This document shows positions 51,717-60,743 of a DNA stretch of 64,000 nucleotides, one piece after another. Every line of letters begins with the position of its first letter. The first letter of the stretch is position 1. Below the pieces are notes generated by a model. The model searched no databases. It was not told the DNA's origin and saw nothing but the letters and a program-made list of their open reading frames with translations. The position numbers and the translations under genes are program-made. This DNA is from Aulosira sp. FACHB-615 (GTDB taxonomy: Bacteria; Cyanobacteriota; Cyanobacteriia; Cyanobacteriales; Nostocaceae), in NCBI RefSeq assembly GCF_014698045.1, contig NZ_JACJSE010000001.1:434001-498000 (forward strand), read 5' to 3'.

Positions 51717-52314
51717 TTTTTAAATTCACTGGGAAAATTTGTTGATGGATGCCTAATTCAAAAAAACTAGGAGTAAAAATTGCAAAATAAATATTTAAAT
51801 TATCCTGATGCCTTTTGCGGAATACTTTGAAATACTAGAAGTAGCTAAAATATATTTTAGGAGAGAATAATACTTAAAAATTCCCCAGGAAAACAAACTA
51901 AGCTCTCAGATAAATGTAAACTGTTGCCAAAGTTACATTCTAGAATGATTTACATCTAGCTTTTACAAAGTTATTATCCTGAATCATTTCCAGGCATTTA
52001 TTCGCAAGTATTTAAAATTTACTGTTGCTATCAAAATAGTAAGTACTTATATTGAGTGATAGATTTTATATTTCAAAATCTCACTTTTAAAGGAATGAAT
52101 TTTCTGGCTGATACGTGGCACAAACTATGTGAAGCTGTACAGCCCAAGACTATATACTTTGCCAAGCTGTGTTCAGCGTGACAAAATTACTTTGATACGT
52201 GCAAATCTTGTTAAATTTTTTGGTCTATCTGACAAAATACTGAAATTTAGTATGAGCGCCAAGCAAATTTACGGGAAGCAGCTTTATCTTCAAGGTGTTA
52301 GAGGTTAGAAGCTA
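51717..52314. other. Intergenic, AT-rich
   Basis: About 600 bp, no gene or strong motif recognised. It must carry the promoter of the EamA fusion gene. Confidence 0.35.
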
Positions 52315-54501
52315 ATGGGGCGAATTGAAAAACGGCCAGATAGCCCGCGAGTTAGAGGCGAACTATCGAGATCAGCAGAAACAGCACTCTGGGCTGTTGT
52401 GGAGGATTTAGAAAATCTCCAACAAAATGTGCTGAGATCATTGCAAGAAGAAATTAAACGGTTACAAGCAGATAAAGAACGACTGTACGATGACATTCAA
52501 AAACTGCTAGAGGAAAAAGAACACTTACAACAAGTGCGACAAATTACCGAACAGCAGGTGTTAATCCGACAGTTGGCAGAAGTTTTAGCCAAACATATTT
52601 CTTCTCAACTGCAATCATCACTGAAGAATTTAGCTAACGAACTAAAAATGACTGGTGCTGATGAACAAGCAGTACTAAAATCAGCCGAAAGTAATGAGCA
52701 GATTAAACAAATGCTGGGCAGTTTGGATGATACTCTGACCATTACTTTTAATTCGCTGCAACAAGAACTAAAAAATTATCAAGGTAATTTGTCTCAGCAG
52801 TTGGTTCGGATGCAAAGCCAACAACAGCAAGGCGAAACGATTGTAGAGGAATTAGTTAATCGCCTGCGTGGGGAATTAACTAAAGCTATCCAAGAAACTA
52901 CCCAACCTACAAAGCCATCGCCACCAACGGTTCTACAACCAGATGAGCCAAAGTTGGAAAGTGCTGTGAAAGTATCTCCCCCGACAGTTTTACAATCAAA
53001 CGAGCGATCGCCTGCTAATTCTTTTACAGTATCTTCAGCTACAGTTTTACAACCAGATGAGCCACAGCCGGTAAATTACCCTCTGTTATCGGAAGTCACC
53101 AATAAATCGAATGACAACCAAACGACTGCTTCTTCAGCAGAAACATCTTCAGCCGTAATTGTTCCACCAGTTAAGGAAAGCCCCACTCAGCCAATTTCCA
53201 TCGCTCCCAAGGACTTTCCCCCCAAGGAAAAACCACCGGAACCAATTGTTTTACCGGACAAAGATGTGGCGGAATCTACATCTAGCAATGTTGTAGCCAG
53301 TGAACAAAATGCTGTACTCCGGTTTGATGTACCAGAAACGCAAATCCAATCTCCTTCTAGCAAGGCTAGTGAGCCAGTTTCGGTTATCAGTGCAGATTTA
53401 GTAGAAGATGAACCAATTTCTCCACCGCCTGCACCAGCACGCAGATCCCGAAGACCTAGCAAACCTCAAAGTTTATCTCCAGTGCAGATTGGGTTTTTGC
53501 TAGTTGTTTTGTCTACGGTGGTGTCTTCACTGTATAACGTCGCTGTAAAAATGATGTTCCACCAAAGTTCTGCGGTGGTGGGCAGCTTGGCTGTAGAACG
53601 GTTATTATTACCAACTTTGGGGAATATTTTCTTAATTTTATTGCTGCGCTTGGCGATTGTAGTACCGCTCACGTTGCTGTTAGCACCGATGATGCACCCC
53701 CAAGTTTGGCAAGATATCAAAAACTTAATGGAATCATTTCAAGGTAAGCCTTCAGCCGCTAAGGTGAAAGCTAAGAGAGTGTTGCAACTATCAATTGCGA
53801 GTGGTTGCTTTTTGTTTTTATCGCAGGTGTTGATTTATCTGGCAATTGGTCAAGTAACAACGGGTATGGCGATCGCACTATTCTTTATCTATCCCGGTAT
53901 TAGCGGTTTGTTGTCTTGGCTGTTATTCCGTGATAAACCCAATAGCGTGCGTGGGGCTGCCATTGGTGCGATTTTCTTAGGTGAATTATTAGTTTTAGCT
54001 GGTGCTGCAACGGCGGGGATCAGCGATTTTTCTATTGGTAGCAGTGCCGCAATTTTTGGTGGGATCGCCTTTGCCTGCTACGTGATGCTGACTCGTGTCT
54101 GCGCCGCTAAACTGCATCCTGTGTCTTTTACTTTAGTTAGTTTCACCACCATGTTTGTTTTGAGCTTCATTGGTTTGATGTTACCTTTACCAACCGCTTG
54201 GAGCTTAACAATTGATGGTTCTAAGTTATTAGAGATTATTCTAAGTGCCTTTATTTTGGGCGTGCTGACACTTTTAAGCTATGTCCTCAACAATATTGGT
54301 ATTGGTAAACTTGGAGCCTTGCGATCGGCAATTATTGGCGCAGGCGTACCGATATTAACCGTAGTGTTTGCTGGGTTGTTGATTCAAGAAAATTTAGAAA
54401 TAATTCAGATTCTCGGCGTTTTATTTGTCACATTTGGTGCTGCGGCTTTTAGTTTTGAGAAAATGCGTCATCAAGTTAAATCATCAAGTGCTGAAAATTA
54501 A
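52315..54501 (+). CDS. Coiled-coil / EamA-type drug-metabolite transporter fusion
   Basis: 728 residues in three parts. Residues about 20-200 form long coiled coil (LQEEIKRLQADKERLYDDIQ, LEEKEHLQQVRQI, ...). Residues about 200-390 are a low-complexity Pro/Ser linker with repeats of the type SPPTVLQPDEP / SPPTVLQSNER / SATVLQPDEP. Residues about 395-725 are a ten-helix EamA (DMT) transporter, with the two EamA repeats. The ATG is chosen at 52315. A transporter with a cytosolic coiled coil of this size is unusual. No partner genes; the substrate is unknown. Confidence 0.8.
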   Translation: MGRIEKRPDSPRVRGELSRSAETALWAVVEDLENLQQNVLRSLQEEIKRLQADKERLYDDIQKLLEEKEHLQQVRQITEQQVLIRQLAEVLAKHISSQLQSSLKNLANELKMTGADEQAVLKSAESNEQIKQMLGSLDDTLTITFNSLQQELKNYQGNLSQQLVRMQSQQQQGETIVEELVNRLRGELTKAIQETTQPTKPSPPTVLQPDEPKLESAVKVSPPTVLQSNERSPANSFTVSSATVLQPDEPQPVNYPLLSEVTNKSNDNQTTASSAETSSAVIVPPVKESPTQPISIAPKDFPPKEKPPEPIVLPDKDVAESTSSNVVASEQNAVLRFDVPETQIQSPSSKASEPVSVISADLVEDEPISPPPAPARRSRRPSKPQSLSPVQIGFLLVVLSTVVSSLYNVAVKMMFHQSSAVVGSLAVERLLLPTLGNIFLILLLRLAIVVPLTLLLAPMMHPQVWQDIKNLMESFQGKPSAAKVKAKRVLQLSIASGCFLFLSQVLIYLAIGQVTTGMAIALFFIYPGISGLLSWLLFRDKPNSVRGAAIGAIFLGELLVLAGAATAGISDFSIGSSAAIFGGIAFACYVMLTRVCAAKLHPVSFTLVSFTTMFVLSFIGLMLPLPTAWSLTIDGSKLLEIILSAFILGVLTLLSYVLNNIGIGKLGALRSAIIGAGVPILTVVFAGLLIQENLEIIQILGVLFVTFGAAAFSFEKMRHQVKSSSAEN

Positions 54502-56029
54502 ATAACATAAAGCAGCTATAGCAGTAGCCAAGTTGCTTAGGGCATCGATAAATAATAAGACTTAGACACAGACACCACAAAGCTTTTACCCCTGTCATCT
54601 GTCACCTATTACCTGTCCCCTGCTATATGTGTCCGTGAGGAAAGTTAAAAGTCGAATGTTAAATAAAACTTTGATTATCTCAACTTTGATTTTTAACTTT
54701 TCAATTTTTTATTTTGTTTTAATAATTGTCAACAGGCGACGACAAACTTAGTAATCAATCCAAGTCAATCGTCTTATACAATTCCCAAAAATCCTGCATC
54801 CTAAAACTTTTTTAGATATTGTCCGGTTAATCCAGAATGATTTGGGAAATTTGTACATTAGCAGCAAAACCCTCTGCTCTAGGCTCTGAACTCTCAGTCA
54901 GTCTTTCACCGATAAATTTATTACCCTTGGTATCACTCTAAAAGTCAAACAATATGAAATCTGGTAATTGCATTACGTCACCAGATACCTGTATATTTTA
55001 TAAATAACAACGTACAACAGCCTTTTGACTAACTTTCCGACCTGTTTAACACCCAAATATTTAGGACAAAATAAATAAGAAAGTTACTATTCCTGTACGT
55101 AATTTACAATTCTGATACTGTGAATATTGAAACATATTCACTGCTACTCACCACCTCAAAACATAGGTTTTACAGTTAAAAGGGGCTATAAAATCATCAG
55201 ATACTACATACCGTAAAAGCGGCTTTTTTATATTCATTGAAATATCAGGAATCCTTAATAATTCCTATTGTGTAAACTAAAAAATAGAGAGTCTTAATAT
55301 AATATTAAGATTGAGTTAATTTACATAAACTTGATAAAAAAGCTGACAGAATAGAATATCATGATTAAAGGCAATAAACGGTATTTTGGACGGGAAACTA
55401 TCTACCTGATTTGAGGAATTAGATTTCTCTAAGTACTAACTACCTAAAGATGCCCGAAATTTGCCGAAAGCTGTGAGCATTATGGTAGTCTACTAGTATC
55501 TGCTAAACCTGTAATTTGATTCAAGTTCAGTAGATGATTGACTCTCAGATTACTCATCACGAATAGGAAATCGACGAGTAACCAGAATTCTCTACAAACC
55601 CAAAGAAAGCAGTCATTCTTGGGAAAGGTGCATACCATCAAGTCCATCGGCTGGTTAGGTGTTGCCACAATCAGGAAGTATTTTCCGTTTGTGAACTAAC
55701 CTAGGTTGTAACATCCTGGCTACCGAAGACAATCTTTATAGATTAAATCGGAAAAATAGATGGTTTTGTAATTGGTATGACAAGTAGAGGAATTTCATGG
55801 TTATTTGTGAATCTGTCAGGAAAAGATGACAATAGCCAAATCAACTAACTTCTTTTTAGTAGTGATTTGCTATATAATTCGGAGCCATTGGCAATTTCAA
55901 CTGCTAGTAACCTGAAAGTCACAGCATCCTAGAAAGTCTCAAGTAAAAATATCGCCTAAAGTTTGGGTGTATACTACTTACTTCCCTCTGACTATAAATC
56001 TGTAAACGTGCTATTTAACTGTCTGTAAT
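54502..56029. other. 1.5-kb upstream region of hetR
   Basis: Long non-coding stretch; hetR of related strains has several transcription starts spread over about 700 bp. A palindromic TGT-N9-ACA site (TGTACGTAATTTACA, 55094-55108) fits the loose NtcA-type pattern, but lies 922 bp from the start codon. No gene with a good start was seen; a 62-codon minus frame (55480-55668) is thought to be spurious. Confidence 0.5.
55094..55108. promoter_or_regulatory. Possible NtcA-type palindrome upstream of hetR
   Basis: TGT-ACGTAATTT-ACA matches TGT(N9)ACA. The stricter GTA(N8)TAC pattern is off by one base (N7). Treated as weak. Confidence 0.3.
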
Positions 56030-56929
56030 ATGAGTAACGACATAGATCTGATCAAACAACTTGGCCCTAGTGCAATGGATCAGATCATGCTTTATCTGGC
56101 TTTTAGTGCTATGCGGACTAGTGGGCACAGGCATGGAGCATTCTTAGATGCAGCAGCTACGGCAGCTAAGTGTGCAATTTATATGACCTATCTTGAACAG
56201 GGACAAAACCTGAGAATGACGGGTCATTTGCACCACCTGGAGCCAAAAAGGGTCAAAATTATTGTGGAAGAAGTCAGACAAGCTCTGACGGAAGGCAAGT
56301 TGCTAAAAATGTTGGGTTCTCAAGAACCACGCTATTTAATTCAACTGCCTTATGTCTGGATGGAAAAATACCCTTGGCAACCAGGGCGATCCCGTGTGCC
56401 AGGAACTAGCCTGACAAGTGAAGAGAAAAAACAAATTGAGCAAAAATTACCTGGTAACTTGCCAGACGCACAATTAGTGAGTTCGTTTGAATTTCTCGAA
56501 CTAATTGAATTTTTGCATAAGCGATCGCAAGAAGTCCTCCCGCCTGAACATCAAATGCCCTTGAGTGAAGCCTTAGCAGAACACATCAAGCGCCGCCTAC
56601 TTTATTCAGGTACGGTGACAAGAATTGATTCACCTTGGGGAATGCCCTTCTATGCGCTAACTCGTCCTTTTTACGCACCAGCAGACGATCAAGAACGTAC
56701 CTATATCATGCTAGAAGATACCGCTCGGTATTTTCGGATGATGAGAAACTGGGCAGAAAAACGACCAAATTCCATGCGTGCTTTAGAAGAACTGGATATT
56801 CCTCCAGAAAAGTGGGATCAAGCAATGGAGGAACTTGACGAAGTTATCCGCGCTTGGGCAGATAAGTATCACCAAAGTGGTGGTATTCCCATGATTTTAC
56901 AGATGGTTTTTGGTAGAAAAGAAGATTAA
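56030..56929 (+). CDS. hetR: Heterocyst differentiation master regulator HetR
   Basis: 299 residues, exactly the usual length. DNA-binding region with HGAFLDAAATAAKCAIYMTY (conserved Cys48 area), GHLHHLEPKRVKIIVEEVRQ, flap domain about 100-215 and C-terminal hood about 216-299, which binds the PatS/HetN RGSGR signal. HetR dimers/tetramers switch on heterocyst development. The sequence is near-identical to Anabaena HetR over the first 215 residues; the last 40 differ more (EELDIPPEKWDQAMEELDEV, GIPMILQMVFGRKED). Its presence shows the organism is a differentiating or at least hetR-bearing filamentous strain. Confidence 0.97.
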   Translation: MSNDIDLIKQLGPSAMDQIMLYLAFSAMRTSGHRHGAFLDAAATAAKCAIYMTYLEQGQNLRMTGHLHHLEPKRVKIIVEEVRQALTEGKLLKMLGSQEPRYLIQLPYVWMEKYPWQPGRSRVPGTSLTSEEKKQIEQKLPGNLPDAQLVSSFEFLELIEFLHKRSQEVLPPEHQMPLSEALAEHIKRRLLYSGTVTRIDSPWGMPFYALTRPFYAPADDQERTYIMLEDTARYFRMMRNWAEKRPNSMRALEELDIPPEKWDQAMEELDEVIRAWADKYHQSGGIPMILQMVFGRKED

Positions 56930-57410
56930 CACCTCCGGCTCATAAAAAGTAAGCATCCTAACACTCAGCAACCGGTAAATCTCAAATCAAATGTACAAGC
57001 GTTACGACGGGTAGGCTCCTGCTGCAAAATTTAGAGACATTGTTAGCTTTTGTCTCGAATGGCAGGATGCTTCCGTTGCCATCCACATTTATAAATTGGA
57101 TGATTCATTATTTTATTAGCTTATATAAATAAACAGGGTTATTCTAGTTACCAGTAAGACTTTCTTGATTTCCATCTGTCGCATTCTTTTTTCAAATTGG
57201 TATATAGCGTTTATCAGTTTAGTGCAGTACAAGTTGATAGGGGACAGAGGCTAGAGGCTAGGGACTAGAGACTAGAGGAATGTACCTCATTGAGATGAAA
57301 AACGCTGTAAGTAATATTAGGTTTAGAGACGATTTATCAAGTAAACATTAAATTATAGTAGCTGTCTTAAAAGTCAAGCGATCATTAGCTAGAAAAAGCT
57401 TATTAATACA
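56930..57410. other. Spacer between hetR and peroxiredoxin
   Basis: A 9-bp inverted repeat (AAGCATCCT at 56951, AGGATGCTT at 57064) and a small GAGACA/TGTCTC hairpin (57034-57056) lie here; either could end the hetR transcript. Nothing else recognised. Confidence 0.35.
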
Positions 57411-57449
57411 AAAAACCACAGATAAACCCAGTGTTTATCTGTGGTAAAA
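57411..57449 (-). terminator. Rho-independent terminator of the peroxiredoxin gene
   Basis: CCACAGATAAAC and GTTTATCTGTGG form a perfect 12-bp stem with a 5-nt loop. U5 follows on the minus strand; on the plus strand AAAAA follows. Confidence 0.8.
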
Positions 57450-57504
57450 ATGAATTTTGCCTTCAATGCCAACAAAAACTATTGGAATTGAAAGCGAGAA
57501 AATT

Positions 57505-58116
57505 CTAGACGGAAGCGAAGTAAACTTTAGACTTCACAGGATCAGGAGTCATTGTCTGATCACCAGGTTGCCAACCAGCAGGGCAAACTTCATCTGGATG
57601 TGATTGGACGTGCTGAATAGCTTGTAATGTCCGTAGGGTTTCATCAACGCTACGACCAAAAGCTAGGTTGTTAATAGTAGCGTGTTGAATGATACCATCT
57701 TTGTCAATCAAGAACAGACCACGCAATGCTACTCCTGCTGCTGGATCAAGCACGTTGTAAGCGGCGCTAATTTCTTTCTTGATGTCGGAAACTAGGGGAT
57801 AATTGAGGTCGCCTACGCCACCAGATTTGCGATCAGTTTGAATCCAAGCGAGGTGGGAGAACTCACTATCAACGGAAACACCGAGAACCTCAGTGTTAAG
57901 TTTCTTGAATTCTTCGTAGCGATCGCTAAATGCTGTGATTTCAGTAGGACAAACAAAGGTAAAGTCTAGGGGGTAGAAAAATAAGACTACATACTTACCA
58001 CGATAGTCGGAAAGTTTGATTGTCTTGAATTCCTGATCAAATACAGCAGTTGCTGTAAAGTCGGGAGCTTGTTGACCAACGCGGAGGCTTCCTTCTGTTC
58101 CGTAAGTGAGGGACAT
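57505..58116 (-). CDS. 2-Cys peroxiredoxin
   Basis: 203 residues. Peroxidatic Cys in FYPLDFTFVCPTE (about 49-61) and resolving Cys in HPDEVCPAGWQPG near 175. The GG(V/L)GD stretch (SGGVGDLNYP) and YF-like tail (VKSKVYFASV) are the over-oxidation-sensitive features of typical 2-Cys Prx. It reduces H2O2 and peroxynitrite using thioredoxin or NTRC. Good GGAG site upstream; divergent from the debranching enzyme. Confidence 0.94.
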   Translation of the reverse strand: MSLTYGTEGSLRVGQQAPDFTATAVFDQEFKTIKLSDYRGKYVVLFFYPLDFTFVCPTEITAFSDRYEEFKKLNTEVLGVSVDSEFSHLAWIQTDRKSGGVGDLNYPLVSDIKKEISAAYNVLDPAAGVALRGLFLIDKDGIIQHATINNLAFGRSVDETLRTLQAIQHVQSHPDEVCPAGWQPGDQTMTPDPVKSKVYFASV

Positions 58117-58217
58117 TAACCTAATTCTCCTTCAACTTATATTTCGTTTTAGTAGCGTTAGAATCCGGGTCAGGTAAACTCACCCATCTACGCTGATTCA
58201 CAGTTTAATTACGATCT

Positions 58218-58242
58218 GTTACGACTATATCATAGTCATAAC
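58218..58242. promoter_or_regulatory. 25-bp dyad between peroxiredoxin and debranching enzyme
   Basis: GTTACGACTAT, ATC, ATAGTCATAAC: a near-perfect inverted repeat with one mismatch, ending 15 bp before the debranching-enzyme ATG and 102 bp upstream of the peroxiredoxin start. Symmetry and place suggest a repressor operator; the protein is unknown. Confidence 0.5.
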
Positions 58243-58257
58243 GATTTTGAGTAGCAA

Positions 58258-60357
58258 ATGACCAATTTAGATACAAGAGAATGGTTACTCACCAATGGCT
58301 TAGGCAGTTTTGCCAGTGGGACAGTTTCTGATGTCCGCACACGCACCTACCACGGTTGGTTATTTGCTGCTACAAATCCGCCATCAGGGCGTGACTTGCT
58401 GTTGTCACACTTGGAGGCGAGTTTAGAAGTATCGAAGGGGGTTGTGGCATTAGGAACAAATATTTGGGGTAGTGGAGAGATTAAGCCCAGAGGTTACGAA
58501 TTTCTCCGATCTTTTGATATTAACCCCGTACCCAAATGGATTTGGGGTGACGAACACTGGCAGTTAAGTAGACAACTGTTAATGCCTTGTGGTGTTGAGG
58601 GAAGTAGGGAAAATAGCCCCCACTCCCATCGGATTTTGATTCACTATCGTTATGACGGCCTAGAGACAGCGATTTTAAAACTGAGGTTGTTGATTTGTGA
58701 TCGCGACTTTCATCATCAACAAACTGCCACAGGATTACAATTTTCCCAATTGTTAGGGCAACAACAAGTTTGCCTACAAGCGATCGCATCGGGACACTTT
58801 GGTAAACCTTGGTATTTACGCTGGACACAGGGGAAATATCAAGCAGACGCATTTTGGTATTGGAATTACGTCTTACCAGAAGAAACACGGCGGGGATTAG
58901 GTAATTATGAAGACTTGTATAGTCCTGGCTATTTAATCGTCACTCTCCAGCCAGGAGATAGCGTCACTTTGGAAGCAAGGTTAGGTTTTCCTGATCCCCA
59001 ACAAAGCCCGCTATTACCAGAAAGCTTTGCAGAAGCAGTCGAAGCAGAACAAGAAAGACTCAGCCAGATTTTTGGCTACATTCAACCCAAACATCAAGAT
59101 TGGCAATCAACAACAGGCTTATTAACGAGTAAAGCAATATCAGCCAAGGAAAACCCTCTACCCCCTGTTTCTTGTCCACTACTGAATACTCAATCGCTGA
59201 TTTGGCAACAACTAATCAAAGCCAGTGATCAGTTTATTGTGTATCGGGCTGCCGTGGCTGGCCCAACCATTATTGCTGGTTATCACTGGTTTAACGACAG
59301 AGGACGTGATGCGTTAATTGCCTTACCAGGTCTAGCATTAGTACCGCAACGCTACGAATTAGCCAAAGGAGTATTACACACCTTGGGGCTTTACTGTCGC
59401 CACGGTTTAATTCCCAATGGCTTTCCTGATGTTGATGGTGAGCCATCTTACAACAGTATTGATGCGGCGCTGTGGTGGATTGAAACATTAGGACTGTATT
59501 TAGAAGCTACCCAAGACTGGGAATTTTTAGCAGACCAATTCCCGATAGTGCAGCAAATTCACAAAGCCTTTGTAGGTGGTACACGTTATAACATCCAAGT
59601 TGATGCTACAGATGGATTAGTGGGTTGGTATGCTCGCGGTGTAGCTTTAACTTGGATGGATGCACTAGTTAACGGTCAACCTATCACGCCGCGTTATGGT
59701 AAACCAGTAGAAATTAATGCCTTGTGGTATTCGGCTTTGTGTTGGATGAGCCAATGGGCGCAACGCTTAAGCCAAATGCGAGTGGAGGATGCACCACGTT
59801 TAGCCAAACAAGCGCAACGTTATACACAGCAAGCACAACAGGTAAAAGTTTCCCTACAAAAATTCTGGAACCCGATGTTGGGTTACTTGTACGACACCAT
59901 TGAACCAGACGATCGCCGTAACTCCCAAATTCGCCCCAATGCTGTGATTGCATTATCTTTACATCATTGTGGATTTTCCCAACAACAAGGCCGTCAGGTA
60001 CTTGACTTAGCAACTTATCGCTTGCTGACTCCCTATGGACTGCGTAGCCTGGATGCCATTGATCCCGAATATGTCGGTAAGTATATAGGTATGACTCATG
60101 AGCGCGATCGCGCTTACCATCAAGGTACAGTTTGGAGTTGGTTAATTGGGCCGTTTATTCGTGCTTGGCAGCGTTTTTATCCCAAACAACCAATACCCTT
60201 TCATTGGCAACCCCTCATCGACCATTTTCTTGCTGATGCTTGCCTTGGCTCCATTTCCGAAATTTTTGACGGCGACCCCCCACACACCCCCAGAGGTGCG
60301 ATCGCTCAAGCTTGGTCAGTAGCAGAGGTGATGCGTCATATCCAGGGATTTCCGTAG
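58258..60357 (+). CDS. Glycogen debranching enzyme (amylo-alpha-1,6-glucosidase, GH133 type)
   Basis: 699 residues. N-terminal GDE_N domain about 1-240 (WLLTNGLGSFASGTVSDVRT, RTYHGWLFAATNPPSGRDLL). The C-terminal six-hairpin catalytic domain has IAGYHWFNDRGRDALIALPG, RHGLIPNGFPDVDGEPSYNS and DAALWWIETLGLY, plus GTVWSWLIGPFIRA. It hydrolyses alpha-1,6 branches of glycogen. This archaeal/bacterial amylo-1,6-glucosidase is distinct from GlgX. It lies in divergent orientation to the peroxiredoxin. Confidence 0.9.
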   Translation: MTNLDTREWLLTNGLGSFASGTVSDVRTRTYHGWLFAATNPPSGRDLLLSHLEASLEVSKGVVALGTNIWGSGEIKPRGYEFLRSFDINPVPKWIWGDEHWQLSRQLLMPCGVEGSRENSPHSHRILIHYRYDGLETAILKLRLLICDRDFHHQQTATGLQFSQLLGQQQVCLQAIASGHFGKPWYLRWTQGKYQADAFWYWNYVLPEETRRGLGNYEDLYSPGYLIVTLQPGDSVTLEARLGFPDPQQSPLLPESFAEAVEAEQERLSQIFGYIQPKHQDWQSTTGLLTSKAISAKENPLPPVSCPLLNTQSLIWQQLIKASDQFIVYRAAVAGPTIIAGYHWFNDRGRDALIALPGLALVPQRYELAKGVLHTLGLYCRHGLIPNGFPDVDGEPSYNSIDAALWWIETLGLYLEATQDWEFLADQFPIVQQIHKAFVGGTRYNIQVDATDGLVGWYARGVALTWMDALVNGQPITPRYGKPVEINALWYSALCWMSQWAQRLSQMRVEDAPRLAKQAQRYTQQAQQVKVSLQKFWNPMLGYLYDTIEPDDRRNSQIRPNAVIALSLHHCGFSQQQGRQVLDLATYRLLTPYGLRSLDAIDPEYVGKYIGMTHERDRAYHQGTVWSWLIGPFIRAWQRFYPKQPIPFHWQPLIDHFLADACLGSISEIFDGDPPHTPRGAIAQAWSVAEVMRHIQGFP

Positions 60358-60495
60358 GTAGAGGGTAAGGGGTGGGTGCAGGGGTGCGAGGGGGCAAGGG
60401 TGCAAGGGTGCGAGGGGACAAGGTGGACAAGGAAGCAATCTTTCTCTTTCTACCTTGTCTCCCCCCTCTACCTTGTCTCCCCCCTCTACCTTGTC
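60358..60495. repeat. STRR region: G-rich 9-mers and 18-bp units TACCTTGTCTCCCCCCTC
   Basis: From 60451 two complete and one broken 18-bp units; the third is interrupted after TACCTTGTC by the element at 60496. The left part (GGGTGCAAGGGTGCGAGGGG) is complementary in kind. Confidence 0.75.
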
Positions 60496-60636
60496 CTTTC
60501 AAGGGCAGGTTTTTAAACCTTCGATAAATAGTTGAGAATATTCTCAATTATGAAACGTAGTTTTAACTGTTCAGACAATAATTTTGGTTTTAAAAGCCCA
60601 AAAATTTGTCTAATAAAAAAAGCCTGCCCTTGAAAG
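60496..60636. mobile_element. MITE-like element with CTTTCAAGGGCAGG ends (141 bp)
   Basis: Perfect 14-bp inverted ends CTTTCAAGGGCAGG and CCTGCCCTTGAAAG. The 12 bp CTCTACCTTGTC occurs directly on both sides (60484-60495 and 60637-60648), consistent with insertion into the repeat array and a target-site duplication. The interior has the 16-bp palindrome TTGAGAATATTCTCAA. No ORF. Confidence 0.75.
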
Positions 60637-60743
60637 CTCTACCTTGTCTCCCCCCTCTACCTTGTCTCTCCGAACTCCCCACTCCCCACGCCATCAGTTC
60701 TACTATTAAAAAAGTGCCTCTTGAATACTAACTCCCGCTACCC

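Noticed and set aside
54821..54826. DIF-type TCCGGT upstream of hetR
   Set aside because: It is about 1.2 kb from the start codon, has no -10-like partner at the proper distance, and six bases alone are expected by chance.
55480..55668. 62-aa minus-strand protein in the hetR leader
   Set aside because: No ribosome-binding site and low-complexity composition; likely random.
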